A stretch of DNA of 64,000 nt from Candidatus Arsenophonus triatominarum (GTDB taxonomy: Bacteria > Pseudomonadota > Gammaproteobacteria > Enterobacterales > Enterobacteriaceae). Under the pieces are notes generated by a model that searched no databases, was not told where the DNA came from, and saw only the letters and a program-made list of their open reading frames with translations. The DNA is taken from positions 186,001-250,000 of the forward strand of contig NZ_LWMI01000014.1 of the NCBI RefSeq assembly GCF_001640365.1, read 5' to 3'. The position numbers and the translations under genes were made by a program. Shown piece by piece: positions 10,596-21,693 of this stretch (position 1 is the stretch's first letter; every line of letters begins with the position of its first letter).

Positions 10596-11243
10596 ATGAA
10601 TAACCTTAATGTCATTATCGCTGATGATCATCCTATTGTACTATTTGGTATACGAAAATCTCTTGAGCAAATCGAGGGAATTAATTTGGTTGGTCAATTT
10701 GAAGATTCCACATCTCTTATCAATAATATAGCCAAACTTAAAGCAGATATTCTAATTACTGATCTTTCGATGCCCGGTGATAAATACGGTGATGGAATTA
10801 CATTAATTAAATACATTAAACGCCACTACCCTAACCTATCAATAATTGTCCTTACCATGAATAATAATCCCGCAATACTCAGTGCTGTGTTAGATTTAGA
10901 TATCGAAGGCATCGTATTGAAACAAGGCGCTCCTGCCGACTTACCAAAGGCATTATCAGCCTTACAAAAAGGAAAAAAATTCACTCCTGAAAATGTATCG
11001 AAATTATTGGAGAAAGTTAATGCGAATGGTTATGGCGATAAACGTTTATCGCCAAAAGAAAGTGAAGTGTTGCGCCTATTTGCGGAAGGTTTTTTAGTCA
11101 CCGAAATTGCAAAAAAACTTAATCGAAGTATTAAAACAATTAGTAGCCAAAAAAAGTCGGCTATGTTAAAACTCGGTGTTGAAAATGATATAGCATTATT
11201 AAATTATCTTTCTTCAGTCACAATTGAGAAAGAAATTAACTAG
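10596..11243 (+). CDS. rcsB: Response regulator RcsB
   Basis: RcsB is the DNA-binding output of the Rcs phosphorelay, controlling capsule, motility and envelope genes. The receiver domain (about 1-125) has the acidic pair Asp10/Asp11, phospho-acceptor Asp56 (ILITDLSMP), Thr87 and Lys109. The LuxR-type helix-turn-helix runs over about 148-200 (LSPKESEVLRLFAEGF and SIKTISSQKKSAML). The length of 215 residues is one short of the E. coli protein. It follows rcsD directly and faces rcsC, as in other enterobacteria. All key residues are intact. Confidence 0.97.
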   Translation: MNNLNVIIADDHPIVLFGIRKSLEQIEGINLVGQFEDSTSLINNIAKLKADILITDLSMPGDKYGDGITLIKYIKRHYPNLSIIVLTMNNNPAILSAVLDLDIEGIVLKQGAPADLPKALSALQKGKKFTPENVSKLLEKVNANGYGDKRLSPKESEVLRLFAEGFLVTEIAKKLNRSIKTISSQKKSAMLKLGVENDIALLNYLSSVTIEKEIN

Positions 11244-11260
11244 TAATATGATACAAATAA

Positions 11261-11318
11261 AAAACTGATTGATCCTAATCTTATGGGTAATGAATAAGGT
11301 TAATCGGTTTTCCATTCT
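11261..11318. terminator. Bidirectional terminator between rcsB and rcsC
   Basis: An imperfect hairpin pairs AAAACTGATT (11261-11270) with AATCGGTTTT (11302-11311), with an inner TCTTAT/ATAAGG pairing. A/T runs lie on both sides (TTTTT at about 11319). It sits between the convergent genes, so it could serve both strands. Confidence 0.5.
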
Positions 11319-11366
11319 GTTTTTATAAATTAATAATCATTTGAATATTAAAATAGTATTTAATCA

Positions 11367-14219
11367 TTATTCTCTTGTGTTGCTAATTATACTAACATCG
11401 CAACACCGCAACAGCGATTGCTTTAATTTTTTTAATGTAACCGGTTTGGATAGACAGTCATCCATTCCTACACTTAAGCAACGCTGCTTTTCTTCTGCCA
11501 TTGCATTAGCCGTTAAAGCAACAATGGGTATAGCATAACCTTCTTCTCTAATTAACTTTGTCAAACCATAACCATCGAGATTAGGCATATTTACATCTGT
11601 CAAAACAATATCTATATTATTTTGTCGAACATAATCCAAAGCGATTAGCCCATCTTCAGCAAGTATTATATTAAAGCCTATTGATTTCAGCTGATCAGCC
11701 AGTAAACTCCGATTAATTGGATGATCATCAACAATCAATACCGTTAGAAAACATAATTTTTTATCTGGTAGCGACATTATTGAAGATGGATTAACAACCT
11801 CTTGCTCACCATTTTCCATCACTAATTGATCAATAAAACCACCTAATTTATCAAGTTGGTAAGTATTATGAAACCAATCATTTTTTGCATATTCCTGGGG
11901 TTCACCGATAAAAGTTGAAAATAGCCTAAGTGTAAATTTACTTTCAGCCACCAAGCCTTCATAATCAGTAATAATCAAATCATATATTTTATCTTTACTG
12001 TGTTCATTGCAAACTGTCGTTATCTTAAAGCCATTGTAGTCTAAATAAGTTTGTAGATAATCTCGCAGATGATGATTAAAAAAATACAGACCGATACGAA
12101 AATTTTGCCGATATTCTGGGTGGCGACAAACCACATATTCACTATCAAACAAAGGTAGCCTAACGGTAAAACTACTACCTATACCAACCTGACTGTTAAC
12201 TTCAATATCGCCGTCCATTAAGTTAATTAATTTTTCACAAATAGGTAACCCCAAACCAGTTCCCTGGGAAAAATTCTCATTATTAACTTTAATCTGAAAG
12301 AAAGGATCAAAAAGTTGCATTAATATATTATCGGGCATGCCAATCCCCGTATCCCTAATTTCAATATAAATATAAAAATCTCTTATAAAAATATTTAACA
12401 GAATAAAACCAGTTTTTGTAAATTTAATCGCATTACTGAGAATATTAGAAACAATTTGCTGTACTCGAACCGAATCGGCATTAATAATATCGGGTACATT
12501 AGGATCAATATAGTAATAAATCGAAAGACCCTTTTTACCTATCAGCGGGATATAATTAGAAATAATAAATGAGAAAACTTCACGACAATTAAACGGTGCT
12601 GGATCAATATTAAGTTGCTTAGATTCAATTTTTGAAAAATCTAAAATATCATTAATTATTTTTAATAATAATGATGAAGAGTGATCCATTGTCGTCAAAA
12701 GGCGATCAGCTTGAATGGGTAATTCATAGGATTGCAATAACTCTAAATTACCAATGATGCCATAGAGTGGTGTTCGTAATTCATGGCTAACGGTTGCTAA
12801 AAACATAGATTTGGCTTGGTTAGCCTGCTCTGATGCCTGCGCCATATTATGTAAAGATTTTTCCATCTGAACACGGGCACTAATATCAACCAAAACACAA
12901 ATGGCCACTTCCTTATTTTGATAGCGAGAAATAACATAACTTATTTGTAAATGGGTATGACTGGTAGTAACAACATCAATATAACTACTAGATTTATCTT
13001 GAATAATCGATAGGATGCGGGTTTTATCATCATGGCTTAATAATCGAAAATAATCATGGGCCAGTTCATTACTCAATATATTAACACCATCAACAAGGCG
13101 TAAAATAATGATACCAACCGGCGCCGACGCCACTATTTTATGATTAAATTGCTCATGTTCTTCTAAACGAATGGCATTATCTTCTGCCGGTAATAACATC
13201 TTCCTTTCTAATAGCCAGATCAAAAAAGTAATTAAAATAAATGAGATTATATTTAACATAATGCCGTTTATAATTGACAGCTTAAATTCATTAAGAATAT
13301 CACTAATAGGTACAGAAAAAACAACACTTAATAACGAAGGTAGTAAGCGATTTTTATAAATTAATCGACTAAAATCATTATCATAGCCAAAATGAAAGTT
13401 TTCTAACTGATAAACATAATCATCAGATCTTAAATTGCTATCATACGGAAAATGTAATACTAATCTATTATTTGCATTTAAAACGAAGGTACTAATTGGC
13501 CTTTCATAGCGTAAATTAAATTGCTCCAAGCGTATTGAACGTTCTAGACCAATTAGACTAATCAAAGTCCCTTTATCATAAATAGGCGCTAATATGTAGA
13601 AAGAACCATTATCAGTCCCCGACACTGGTGCGATCCAATAAATATTTTGTTCTCTTCCTTGTGCCCTCAAGCTCATATAAGTCCGCATATTTTCATGGAT
13701 TATTTTTTTTAACGATTGAAGACTGGTAGTACTGTTTCGGATAGCCAAATCAATCATACAGTTACTTTCTGGGCCAACAATAAAAACCGTTTTTAAGCCT
13801 TGTGGTGGCACAATATTATTTCGCCAAAAAGAGAATAACTGATTAAATGGGACTAAGTAACTCTTTGATGTTTCATGCAATTTGCTACAATCAGCATCTG
13901 CAGTTAGGGGTAAGTAGGTGAAATTAAGTTGTTTTGGCAAGACAGGCATATAATTAGGATCTACCGCTAATTTTTCGATATGGCTATCTACCATATATTG
14001 GATTGATCGCAGGGTTTTATCCGTATAATGCACGTATTCAACCATACTGTCATAAGTAGATGAATACTGTTGATGTATATCAGATTTAACTTCATTAAAG
14101 ATATTAAATAGATAAAAAAGTGTGATTACAGCTCCCATCGCCCACAGCATAACGCCAAGAGTACGGAACAAATAGCGAGAAATTTTCAATGACGTTCTAA
14201 ATGAAGATAGATATCTCAA
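11367..14219 (-). CDS. rcsC: Hybrid sensor histidine kinase RcsC
   Basis: RcsC starts the Rcs phosphorelay by autophosphorylation and passes phosphate via its own receiver to RcsD. The 950 residues show membrane segments at about 20-40 and 315-336 around a periplasmic domain, then a PAS-like region. The dimerisation box carries His479 (ATVSHELRTPLYGI), and the ATP site has IEIRDTGIGMP and GTGLGLPI. An RcsC-type linker follows, then the C-terminal receiver with Asp875 (DIVLTDVNMPNLDGYG). Numbering matches E. coli RcsC (His479, Asp875). It is transcribed convergently to rcsDB. No defects are visible. Confidence 0.96.
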   Translation of the reverse strand: MRYLSSFRTSLKISRYLFRTLGVMLWAMGAVITLFYLFNIFNEVKSDIHQQYSSTYDSMVEYVHYTDKTLRSIQYMVDSHIEKLAVDPNYMPVLPKQLNFTYLPLTADADCSKLHETSKSYLVPFNQLFSFWRNNIVPPQGLKTVFIVGPESNCMIDLAIRNSTTSLQSLKKIIHENMRTYMSLRAQGREQNIYWIAPVSGTDNGSFYILAPIYDKGTLISLIGLERSIRLEQFNLRYERPISTFVLNANNRLVLHFPYDSNLRSDDYVYQLENFHFGYDNDFSRLIYKNRLLPSLLSVVFSVPISDILNEFKLSIINGIMLNIISFILITFLIWLLERKMLLPAEDNAIRLEEHEQFNHKIVASAPVGIIILRLVDGVNILSNELAHDYFRLLSHDDKTRILSIIQDKSSSYIDVVTTSHTHLQISYVISRYQNKEVAICVLVDISARVQMEKSLHNMAQASEQANQAKSMFLATVSHELRTPLYGIIGNLELLQSYELPIQADRLLTTMDHSSSLLLKIINDILDFSKIESKQLNIDPAPFNCREVFSFIISNYIPLIGKKGLSIYYYIDPNVPDIINADSVRVQQIVSNILSNAIKFTKTGFILLNIFIRDFYIYIEIRDTGIGMPDNILMQLFDPFFQIKVNNENFSQGTGLGLPICEKLINLMDGDIEVNSQVGIGSSFTVRLPLFDSEYVVCRHPEYRQNFRIGLYFFNHHLRDYLQTYLDYNGFKITTVCNEHSKDKIYDLIITDYEGLVAESKFTLRLFSTFIGEPQEYAKNDWFHNTYQLDKLGGFIDQLVMENGEQEVVNPSSIMSLPDKKLCFLTVLIVDDHPINRSLLADQLKSIGFNIILAEDGLIALDYVRQNNIDIVLTDVNMPNLDGYGLTKLIREEGYAIPIVALTANAMAEEKQRCLSVGMDDCLSKPVTLKKLKQSLLRCCDVSIISNTRE

Positions 14220-14318
14220 ACACTGTCCTAACTATAAAAGAAGTGTATCAATGGTAAAGCATATACGATAAGCGGAATAATAAAAAGTTATCACTAATAA
14301 TGAATTGACATAAAGCGT

Positions 14319-14342
14319 AAAAACGGGCACCTACTGTGCCCG
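14319..14342 (-). terminator. Rho-independent terminator of gyrA
   Basis: On the minus strand a 7-bp G+C stem CGGGCAC/GTGCCCG with a 5-base loop is followed at once by TTTTT. It starts about 20 bases after the gyrA stop codon. Confidence 0.85.
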
Positions 14343-14364
14343 CTCAGACAAAACTAATCGATCA

Positions 14365-16989
14365 CTAATTAAGCGAAAGATTTTCTACGTTATTGATATC
14401 ATGCTCTACTTTTACGCTGATTGTATATTCTGTTAACGTTTGGTTATCATCTTCCTCTTCTTCAGGATCAACAACGCGTTGTAAACCAACTACTTTTTCA
14501 TCTTCAGCAGTACGAATCAAAGTGACACCCTGAGTATTTCTACCGACAATACTAACCTCTGCAACTCGGGTACGCACCAAGGTGCCAGCATCCGTGATCA
14601 TCATGATTTGATCAGTCTTTTCTACCTGAATTGCTCCGACCACATTACCATTACGTTCACTAACCTTAATGGAAATAACACCTTGAGTAGCACGAGATTT
14701 TGTTGGGTATTCACTCTGCTCAGTTCGTTTACCATAACCATTTTCTGTAACGGTTAAAATATCACCTTCACCACGAGGTACAATCAACGAAACGACCTTA
14801 TCGCCAGCTTGTAACTTAATACCTCGAACACCCGTTGCGGTACGTCCCATAGGACGAACCGCATTTTCCGCAAAACGAACAACTTTACCACCAGCAGAGA
14901 AAAGCATTACCTCATTTTTACCAGCAGTCAAATTAACGCCAATCAGCTCATCGCCATCATTAAGATTAACTGCAATGATCCCGGCGCTTCTGGGACGACT
15001 AAAATCTTTTAGTGATGTCTTTTTAACTGTACCACTCGCGGTCGCCATAAATACATAATGACCATCATCAAATTCACGTATTGGCAAAATTGTGGTAATA
15101 CGTTCATTTTGTTCTAACGGTAATAAATTAACTATTGGTCGTCCACGTGCGCCACGGCTAGCTTCGGGCAATTGGTAAACTTTCATCCAATAGAGACGGC
15201 CACGGCTAGAGAAGCATAGAATTGTGTCATGGGTATTGGCAACTAACAAACGCTCAATAAAATCTTCTTCTTTAATACGCGCTGCCGACTTACCTTTACC
15301 CCCACGTCGCTGTGCTTCGTAATCAGATAGTGACTGATATTTAACATACCCCTGATGTGATAAGGTGACGACCACATCTTCCTGGGTAATTAAATCTTCG
15401 ATATTAATATCTGCGCTATTTTCAGTAATTTCCGTCCGACGGACATCACGATACTGATCTTTAACAGCTTCCAGCTCTTCACGGATAACTTCCATTAACC
15501 GTTCTGGGCTGGTTAATATATATAGCAATACTGCAATCAGTTTTAGCAGCTCACTATATTCATCCAATATTTTGCCATGTTCTAAGCTAGTTAATTTTTG
15601 CAAACGCAAATCAAGAATTGCCTGAGCTTGCGGTTCAGTCAAATAATATTGACCATCGCACACACCGTATTGGGGTTCAAGCCATTCAGGACGAGCAGCG
15701 TTATCACCTGCACTGGCTAACATGGCAGAAACATTACCTAATTGCCAAGGACGAGCAATCAAAGCCAATTTCGCTTCATGAGGCGTTGATGCTTGGCGGA
15801 TAAGTTCAATAATCGGATCAATATTTGCTAATGCGACGGCGAGGGCTTCCAATATATGAGCCCGTTCACGCGCTTTACGCAATTCAAAAATAGTCCGTCG
15901 AGTGACCACTTCTCTACGATGGCGAACAAAAGCTTCAAGAATTTCTTTTAAGTTTAAAAGTCTAGGTTGGCCATCACATAAGGCAACCATATTAATGCCA
16001 AATGAGACTTGAAGTTGAGTGAGGGAATACAAATTATTCAGTACCACTTCCGCCACTGCATCTCGTTTTACTTCAATAACAATACGCATGCCATCTTTAT
16101 CAGATTCATCACGTAATGCGCTAATCCCCTCAACACGCTTATCTTTAACCAATTCTGCAATTTTTTCAATTAAACGAGCTTTATTAACCTGATAAGGGAT
16201 CTCATTGACAATAATTGTTTCACGATCACTTTTATCATCAACTTCAATGTTAGCACGTGCACGGATATAGACTTTACCACGTCCTGTCCGATATGCGTCG
16301 ATGATACCGCGGCGACCATTAATAATTGCAGCGGTTGGAAAATCAGGACCTGGAATATACTCAAGTAATCCTTCAATACTAATATTTTCATCATTGATAT
16401 AAGCCAGACAGCCATCAATGACTTCACTAAGGTTATGAGGTGGAATATTGGTAGCCATGCCAACAGCGATACCTGAAGAGCCGTTAACCAGCAAGTTTGG
16501 AACCCGCGTTGGCATAACATCAGGGATCTGCTCTGTACCATCATAGTTAGGAATAAAATTAACGGTTTCTTTATCTAAATCTTCCAACAATTCATGGGCA
16601 ATTTTTGCCATGCGTACTTCGGTATAACGCATAGCCGCAGCAGAGTCGCCATCAACAGAGCCAAAATTACCTTGCCCATCAACTAGCATATAACGCATTG
16701 AAAAAGGTTGTGCCAGACGTACTATCGCATCATAAACAGCACTATCGCCATGAGGATGGTATTTACCAATGACGTCACCGACTACACGGGCTGATTTTTT
16801 GTACGGTTTATTCCAATCATTGCCTAACACATTCATCGCATATAATACGCGACGGTGAACAGGCTTTAATCCATCTCGTACATCTGGAAGGGCGCGTCCA
16901 ACAATTACAGACATCGCATAATCCAAATAAGAGCTTTTCAGCTCCTCTTCGATATTGACCGGGGTAATTTCTCTTGCTATGTCACTCAT
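14365..16989 (-). CDS. gyrA: DNA gyrase subunit A
   Basis: GyrA is the DNA-cutting and wrapping subunit of gyrase, which introduces negative supercoils. I use the start at 16989 ([20 protein letters not shown]), which matches E. coli; the frame opens six codons earlier. With this numbering the catalytic Tyr122 lies in AMRYTEVR, and the quinolone region keeps Ser83 and Asp87 (GDSAVYD), so no classical resistance change is present. The GyrA box (QRRGGKG) and the C-terminal beta-propeller repeats follow. The acidic C-terminal tail is short (PEEEEDDN) and is followed by a non-acidic extension, unlike the long acidic tail of E. coli. The protein has 874 residues and appears intact. Confidence 0.97.
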   Translation of the reverse strand: MSDIAREITPVNIEEELKSSYLDYAMSVIVGRALPDVRDGLKPVHRRVLYAMNVLGNDWNKPYKKSARVVGDVIGKYHPHGDSAVYDAIVRLAQPFSMRYMLVDGQGNFGSVDGDSAAAMRYTEVRMAKIAHELLEDLDKETVNFIPNYDGTEQIPDVMPTRVPNLLVNGSSGIAVGMATNIPPHNLSEVIDGCLAYINDENISIEGLLEYIPGPDFPTAAIINGRRGIIDAYRTGRGKVYIRARANIEVDDKSDRETIIVNEIPYQVNKARLIEKIAELVKDKRVEGISALRDESDKDGMRIVIEVKRDAVAEVVLNNLYSLTQLQVSFGINMVALCDGQPRLLNLKEILEAFVRHRREVVTRRTIFELRKARERAHILEALAVALANIDPIIELIRQASTPHEAKLALIARPWQLGNVSAMLASAGDNAARPEWLEPQYGVCDGQYYLTEPQAQAILDLRLQKLTSLEHGKILDEYSELLKLIAVLLYILTSPERLMEVIREELEAVKDQYRDVRRTEITENSADINIEDLITQEDVVVTLSHQGYVKYQSLSDYEAQRRGGKGKSAARIKEEDFIERLLVANTHDTILCFSSRGRLYWMKVYQLPEASRGARGRPIVNLLPLEQNERITTILPIREFDDGHYVFMATASGTVKKTSLKDFSRPRSAGIIAVNLNDGDELIGVNLTAGKNEVMLFSAGGKVVRFAENAVRPMGRTATGVRGIKLQAGDKVVSLIVPRGEGDILTVTENGYGKRTEQSEYPTKSRATQGVISIKVSERNGNVVGAIQVEKTDQIMMITDAGTLVRTRVAEVSIVGRNTQGVTLIRTAEDEKVVGLQRVVDPEEEEDDNQTLTEYTISVKVEHDINNVENLSLN

Positions 16990-17090
16990 GGAGCCACTGT
17001 CCCTCATACTCCTTATTCATTAAAGAGTAAAATTATACCACAAAATCGCCATTTTATAAAAACAGGAAACGCATAATGTTCAATAAAACA

Positions 17091-17117
17091 TGTATAATGA
17101 TCTAATGCCATTATACA
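17091..17117. promoter_or_regulatory. Divergent extended -10 promoter elements for ubiG and gyrA
   Basis: TGTATAAT occurs on the plus strand at 17091-17098 and, inverted, on the minus strand at 17117-17110. Both are extended -10 elements pointing at ubiG and gyrA. No good -35 hexamer is seen for either, which is acceptable for extended -10 promoters. The two sites together form an interrupted palindrome. Confidence 0.45.
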
Positions 17118-17155
17118 GTCTATGTTAATAAAAAAATTAAGGAGTAAATTTTCTG

Positions 17156-17887
17156 ATGAATAACAAGAATTCGCTCAGCCAGGCAAATGTTGATCTAGCT
17201 GAAATCGACAAATTTAGCTCTGTTGCTACTCGTTGGTGGGATGAAACGAATGAATTCCAACCTCTTCATCGGATTAATCCATTACGTTTAAACTATATCC
17301 TGCAACAAGCTAATGGTCTGTTTGGTAAAAAAGTACTCGATATTGGCTGCGGCGGCGGAATTTTATCAGAAAGTATGGCTAAAGAAGGCGCCCTGGTAAC
17401 AGGAATTGATATGGCCGCAGAGCCGCTGGAAGTCGCAAAGCTCCATGCATTAGAAAGCAATATGCAGATCAACTATCTACAGGAAACCGCTGAGAGTCAT
17501 GCCGAAAAATACCCTAAAACTTATGATATCGTTACCTGTATGGAAATGCTGGAACATGTGCCCGATCCTGAGTCTGTCGTTCAATCATGCGCAAAATTAG
17601 TCAAACCGGGGGGTCATGTATTTTTTTCTACTATTAATCGTAATAAAAAAGCCTGGTTATTGGCAATTATTGCCGCTGAGCATATTTTAAAAATAGTTCC
17701 CAAAGGTACTCATGATGTAAAAAAATTTATTCGACCTTCAGAGCTACTCAGTTGGATAGAGAAAACCTCTTTACAAGAACAACATATGATCGGATTACAT
17801 TATAATCCGATCAGCAACAAATTTTCGTTAGGCTCAAATGTTGATGTTAATTATATGTTGCACTTGTCAAATACAAATAATTGTTAA
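17156..17887 (+). CDS. ubiG: Ubiquinone biosynthesis O-methyltransferase UbiG
   Basis: UbiG performs both O-methylations of ubiquinone synthesis using S-adenosylmethionine. The protein has 243 residues, the family length. The N-terminal [11 protein letters not shown] segment is characteristic, and the SAM-binding motif I is [11 protein letters not shown] at 60-70. It is followed by [13 protein letters not shown] and [11 protein letters not shown]. The ATG at 17156 has AAGGAG upstream (about 17139). It is divergent from gyrA, as in E. coli. No defects are seen. Together with the men genes it shows that the cell can make both quinone types, at least for these steps. Confidence 0.96.
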   Translation: MNNKNSLSQANVDLAEIDKFSSVATRWWDETNEFQPLHRINPLRLNYILQQANGLFGKKVLDIGCGGGILSESMAKEGALVTGIDMAAEPLEVAKLHALESNMQINYLQETAESHAEKYPKTYDIVTCMEMLEHVPDPESVVQSCAKLVKPGGHVFFSTINRNKKAWLLAIIAAEHILKIVPKGTHDVKKFIRPSELLSWIEKTSLQEQHMIGLHYNPISNKFSLGSNVDVNYMLHLSNTNNC

Positions 17888-18248
17888 CATTTGCTGAAGA
17901 AAGCAGCAGTCAGTAGGTCATTATTAAATTTATTTTTCACCATTGCCGATAACATAAATTATAATATTCTTCTATTATCACACAGAGTTATCGGCCAATT
18001 AACAAAATTTAGCGCTGGATTATTGCTAAAAACCCCATTTTTTATAGACTTGATAAAAGTAGCAAATACCATTATCTTGTTAATATAAACGCAATCAAAC
18101 ACTATATATTGTGTTTGCTGCTCTCCATTTTAGTTCAAAATACAAACATAATATGCTATTAACAGCCCACCGTTTTGTATTTTTTTATTAACCATTGAGT
18201 GCAGTGATCGATAAATATTTAGCTAGTTAACTTTAAGTGTATCTACCC
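17888..18248. other. ubiG-nrdA intergenic region
   Basis: These 361 bases carry no credible gene; a 65-codon frame at 17891 has no family features. Its second half holds the nrdA control region, including the NrdR-type box listed separately. In E. coli yfaL lies here, and no trace of it remains. Confidence 0.6.
18099..18114. promoter_or_regulatory. NrdR box upstream of nrdA
   Basis: ACACTATATATTGTGT matches the published NrdR consensus acaCwAtATaTwGtgt at all 16 positions. It lies 135 bases before the nrdA start. NrdR is the repressor of ribonucleotide reductase genes and usually binds paired boxes. A second, weak match (about 10 of 16) may lie near 18144-18159. Confidence 0.75.
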
Positions 18249-20540
18249 ATGAACCAAAGTCTATTAGTCACTAAACGTGATGGACATAAAGAACGCATTG
18301 ATCTTGATAAAATCCATAAAGTCATTACCTGGGCAGCTGAAGGCCTAAAGGATGTATCTGTTTCACAAGTGGAGCTACGTTCTCAGATCCAGTTTTATGA
18401 TGGCATCAAAACGTCCGATATTCACGAAACCATGATCAAAGCGGCGGCAGATCTTATTTCAGCTGATACACCCGATTACCAATATCTTGCAGCTCGATTA
18501 GCTATTTTCCATCTACGCAAAAAAGCATATAGCCAATTTGAACCACCAGCACTATATCATCATGTTTTGCATATGGTTAAAATAGGTAAATATGATAAGC
18601 ATTTGCTGACAGATTATACAGCTGAAGAATTCGAGCAGATGGATAGTTTTCTGGATCACTGGCGTGACATGAATTTTTCCTATGCGGCAGTTAAGCAATT
18701 AGAAGGCAAATACTTAGTGCAAGACCGGGTAAGCGGTGAAATTTATGAAAGTGCCCAGTTTCTCTATATCCTTGTTGCAGCTTGCCTTTTTTCACGCTAT
18801 CCAAAAGAGACGCGGTTAAACTATATTCATCGTTTTTATAATGCAATTTCAACTTTCAAAATTTCACTACCTACCCCGATTATGGCGGGGGTACGCACCC
18901 CAACTCGCCAATTTAGTTCTTGCGTATTAATTGAATGTGGCGATAGCCTTGATTCAATTAATGCCACTTCCAGCGCGATTGTAAAATATGTTTCTCAACG
19001 TGCCGGTATTGGTATTAATGCCGGCCATATTCGCGCACTAGGTAGTCCAATTCGGGGAGGTGAAGCGTTTCATACGGGCTGTATCCCTTTCTATAAACAT
19101 TTCCAAACTGCGGTAAAATCTTGTTCTCAAGGTGGCGTGCGTGGTGGTGCCGCCACGCTATTTTATCCGCTCTGGCATTTAGAGGTTGAAAGCCTATTAG
19201 TATTGAAAAATAACCGTGGCGTTGAAGGTAATCGTGTTCGTCACCTGGACTATGGCGTACAAATTAACAAACTCATGTATGAACGCCTTATCAAAGGTAA
19301 AGAAATTACCCTCTTTAGCCCTTCTGATGTGCCCGGCTTATATGAAGCATTTTTCGCTGATCAACGCGAATTTGAACGTTTATATTTAAAATATGAACAA
19401 GACGCAAACATACGTCAAAAACGCGTTAAAGCGCTCGATCTATTTTCACTTATGATGCAAGAGCGAGCGTCAACTGGACGTATTTATATTCAAAATGTCG
19501 ATCACTGTAACACCCATAGTCCATTTGATCCTAAAGTTGCGCCAATTCGTCAATCAAACCTCTGTCTGGAAATCGCCTTGCCAACCAGGCCTTTAAATGA
19601 TATTAACGACGAAAATGGTGAAATTGCTCTCTGCACTCTTTCCGCCTTTAATTTGGGTGCCATTACCTCATTAGATGAATTGGAGGAGTTGGCGGTATTA
19701 GCGGTGCGTGCATTAGATTCACTGCTCGATTATCAAAACTATCCGATTGTTGCTGCGCAAAAAGGCTCTATGGGTCGTCGTACTTTAGGCATTGGCGTCA
19801 TAAATTATGCTTATTATTTAGCTAAACATGGCGTTCACTACTCTGATGGTAGTGCCAATAATCTGACCCACAAAACCTTTGAAGCTATCCAATATTATTT
19901 ATTGAAGGCATCCAATGAACTGGCAAAAGAGCAAGGTGCTTGCCCATGGTTTAACGAAACCACTTATGCAAAAGGTATTTTACCGATTGATAGTTATAAA
20001 AAATCATTAGATGCACTAACATCTGAACCGCTACATTATGATTGGCAAACTTTACGCAAAGATATCAAGCAATATGGTTTGCGTAACTCAACGCTTTCCG
20101 CCTTGATGCCATCAGAGACTTCTTCGCAAATATCCAATGCCACCAATGGCATTGAACCACCGCGAGGCTATATCAGTATTAAAGCATCCAAAGATGGTAT
20201 TTTGCGTCAAGTTGTACCTGAATACGAACGCTTGAAAGATGATTATGAACTGTTATGGCAAATGCCCAACAATGACGGTTATTTGCAGTTGGTTGGTATT
20301 ATGCAAAAATTTATTGATCAATCAATTTCTGCTAATACGAATTATGATCCAACCCGCTTCCCAAATAATAAAGTTCCAATGAATCAATTACTGAAAGATT
20401 TGTTACTCGCTTATAAATATGGGTTAAAAACTCTTTATTACCATAATACCCGTGATGGTGCAGAAGATAGCCAAGCCGATATTGAAGAGGTTATTGAATC
20501 AGCTGACAGCGATTGTGATGGCGGCGCTTGTAAGATTTAA
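18249..20540 (+). CDS. nrdA: Class Ia ribonucleotide reductase, alpha subunit
   Basis: NrdA reduces ribonucleoside diphosphates to deoxyribonucleotides in aerobic cells. Start at the ATG at 18249 (MNQSLLVTKRDG), as in E. coli; a frame four codons longer has no support. The ATP-cone covers about residues 5-95. Active-site residues are present: Cys225 (SSCVLIE), NLCLEI with the catalytic Cys/Glu pair, ALCTLS with the second redox Cys, and the C-terminal pair Cys756/Cys761 (CDGGACKI). The protein has 763 residues. nrdB follows after 11 bases and yfaE after that, forming one operon, probably under NrdR. Confidence 0.97.
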   Translation: MNQSLLVTKRDGHKERIDLDKIHKVITWAAEGLKDVSVSQVELRSQIQFYDGIKTSDIHETMIKAAADLISADTPDYQYLAARLAIFHLRKKAYSQFEPPALYHHVLHMVKIGKYDKHLLTDYTAEEFEQMDSFLDHWRDMNFSYAAVKQLEGKYLVQDRVSGEIYESAQFLYILVAACLFSRYPKETRLNYIHRFYNAISTFKISLPTPIMAGVRTPTRQFSSCVLIECGDSLDSINATSSAIVKYVSQRAGIGINAGHIRALGSPIRGGEAFHTGCIPFYKHFQTAVKSCSQGGVRGGAATLFYPLWHLEVESLLVLKNNRGVEGNRVRHLDYGVQINKLMYERLIKGKEITLFSPSDVPGLYEAFFADQREFERLYLKYEQDANIRQKRVKALDLFSLMMQERASTGRIYIQNVDHCNTHSPFDPKVAPIRQSNLCLEIALPTRPLNDINDENGEIALCTLSAFNLGAITSLDELEELAVLAVRALDSLLDYQNYPIVAAQKGSMGRRTLGIGVINYAYYLAKHGVHYSDGSANNLTHKTFEAIQYYLLKASNELAKEQGACPWFNETTYAKGILPIDSYKKSLDALTSEPLHYDWQTLRKDIKQYGLRNSTLSALMPSETSSQISNATNGIEPPRGYISIKASKDGILRQVVPEYERLKDDYELLWQMPNNDGYLQLVGIMQKFIDQSISANTNYDPTRFPNNKVPMNQLLKDLLLAYKYGLKTLYYHNTRDGAEDSQADIEEVIESADSDCDGGACKI

Positions 20541-20551
20541 CGTGAGGACGT

Positions 20552-21688
20552 ATGGAATACCAATATACAACATTTTCGCAAACCAAAAACGATCAATTGC
20601 AAGAACCGATGTTCTTTGGACAGCCTGTCAATGTTGCCCGTTATGATCAGCAAAAATATCCTATTTTCGAGCAGCTAATTGAAAAACAACTCTCTTTTTT
20701 CTGGCGCCCAGAAGAAATTGATGTTTCTCGTGATCGTATTGATTATCAAGCGCTACCTGAACATGAAAAACACATTTTTATCAGTAACTTAAAATATCAA
20801 ACACTATTAGATTCTATTCAAGGACGTAGCCCTAACGTGGCACTACTGCCCCTTATTTCAATTCCTGAACTTGAAACCTGGATAGAAACCTGGTCATTTT
20901 CAGAAACTATTCATTCGCGCTCTTACACTCATATTATTCGTAATATTGTTAATGACCCATCAATTATTTTTGACGATATCGTAACTAATGACGAAATTTT
21001 AAAGCGGGCAAAAGATATTTCCACTTATTATGACGATTTAATTGAGATGACCAGCTATTACCATATGTTAGGTGAAGGCAATCATACAATTAATGGCAAA
21101 AATGTCATTATTTCTTTACACGATTTGAAAAAGCAGCTCTATTTATGTTTGATGAGTGTTAATGCATTAGAAGCTATTCGTTTTTATGTCAGCTTTGCTT
21201 GCTCATTTGCCTTTGCTGAACGTGAATTGATGGAAGGAAACGCTAAAATTATTAAATTGATTGCCCGTGATGAAGCTTTACATCTCACTGGCACCCAACA
21301 TATGTTAAACCTGATGCGTTCTGGTCAAGATGATCCTGAAATGGCCATCATTGCCAAAGAGTGTGAAGAAGCGTGTTACAAATTGTTTGTGCAAGCCGCC
21401 GAACAGGAAAAGGAGTGGGCAGAATATCTCTTCTCGAATGGTTCTATGATCGGTCTCAATAAAGATATTTTATGTCAATACATCGAATATATTACCAATA
21501 TTCGCATGCAAGCGGTTGGATTAAAATTACACTTCGAAACTCGTTCTAATCCAATCCCATGGATCAACGCCTGGCTAGTTTCTGATAACGTTCAGGTGGC
21601 CCCACAAGAAGTAGAAGTGAGTTCTTACTTGGTAGGGCAAATTGATGCTCAGGTCGATACCGATGAATTGGGTAACTTTGAGTTATAA
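20552..21688 (+). CDS. nrdB: Class Ia ribonucleotide reductase, beta subunit
   Basis: NrdB holds the diiron-tyrosyl radical cofactor that starts catalysis in NrdA. The 378 residues align throughout with E. coli NrdB, with two extra N-terminal residues ([14 protein letters not shown]). The radical region [17 protein letters not shown] contains the radical tyrosine (E. coli Tyr122, here Tyr124). Further iron-ligand segments include [10 protein letters not shown] and [13 protein letters not shown]. The C-terminal peptide that docks to NrdA ends [16 protein letters not shown] Shine-Dalgarno precedes the ATG. It lies between nrdA and the ferredoxin gene that maintains it. Confidence 0.97.
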   Translation: MEYQYTTFSQTKNDQLQEPMFFGQPVNVARYDQQKYPIFEQLIEKQLSFFWRPEEIDVSRDRIDYQALPEHEKHIFISNLKYQTLLDSIQGRSPNVALLPLISIPELETWIETWSFSETIHSRSYTHIIRNIVNDPSIIFDDIVTNDEILKRAKDISTYYDDLIEMTSYYHMLGEGNHTINGKNVIISLHDLKKQLYLCLMSVNALEAIRFYVSFACSFAFAERELMEGNAKIIKLIARDEALHLTGTQHMLNLMRSGQDDPEMAIIAKECEEACYKLFVQAAEQEKEWAEYLFSNGSMIGLNKDILCQYIEYITNIRMQAVGLKLHFETRSNPIPWINAWLVSDNVQVAPQEVEVSSYLVGQIDAQVDTDELGNFEL

Positions 21689-21693
21689 CCGTT

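Noticed and set aside
15618..15803. Plus-strand frame inside gyrA
   Set aside because: Shadow of the gyrA coding strand.
17891..18088. 65-codon frame after ubiG
   Set aside because: No ribosome site, no recognisable motif; composition of intergenic DNA.
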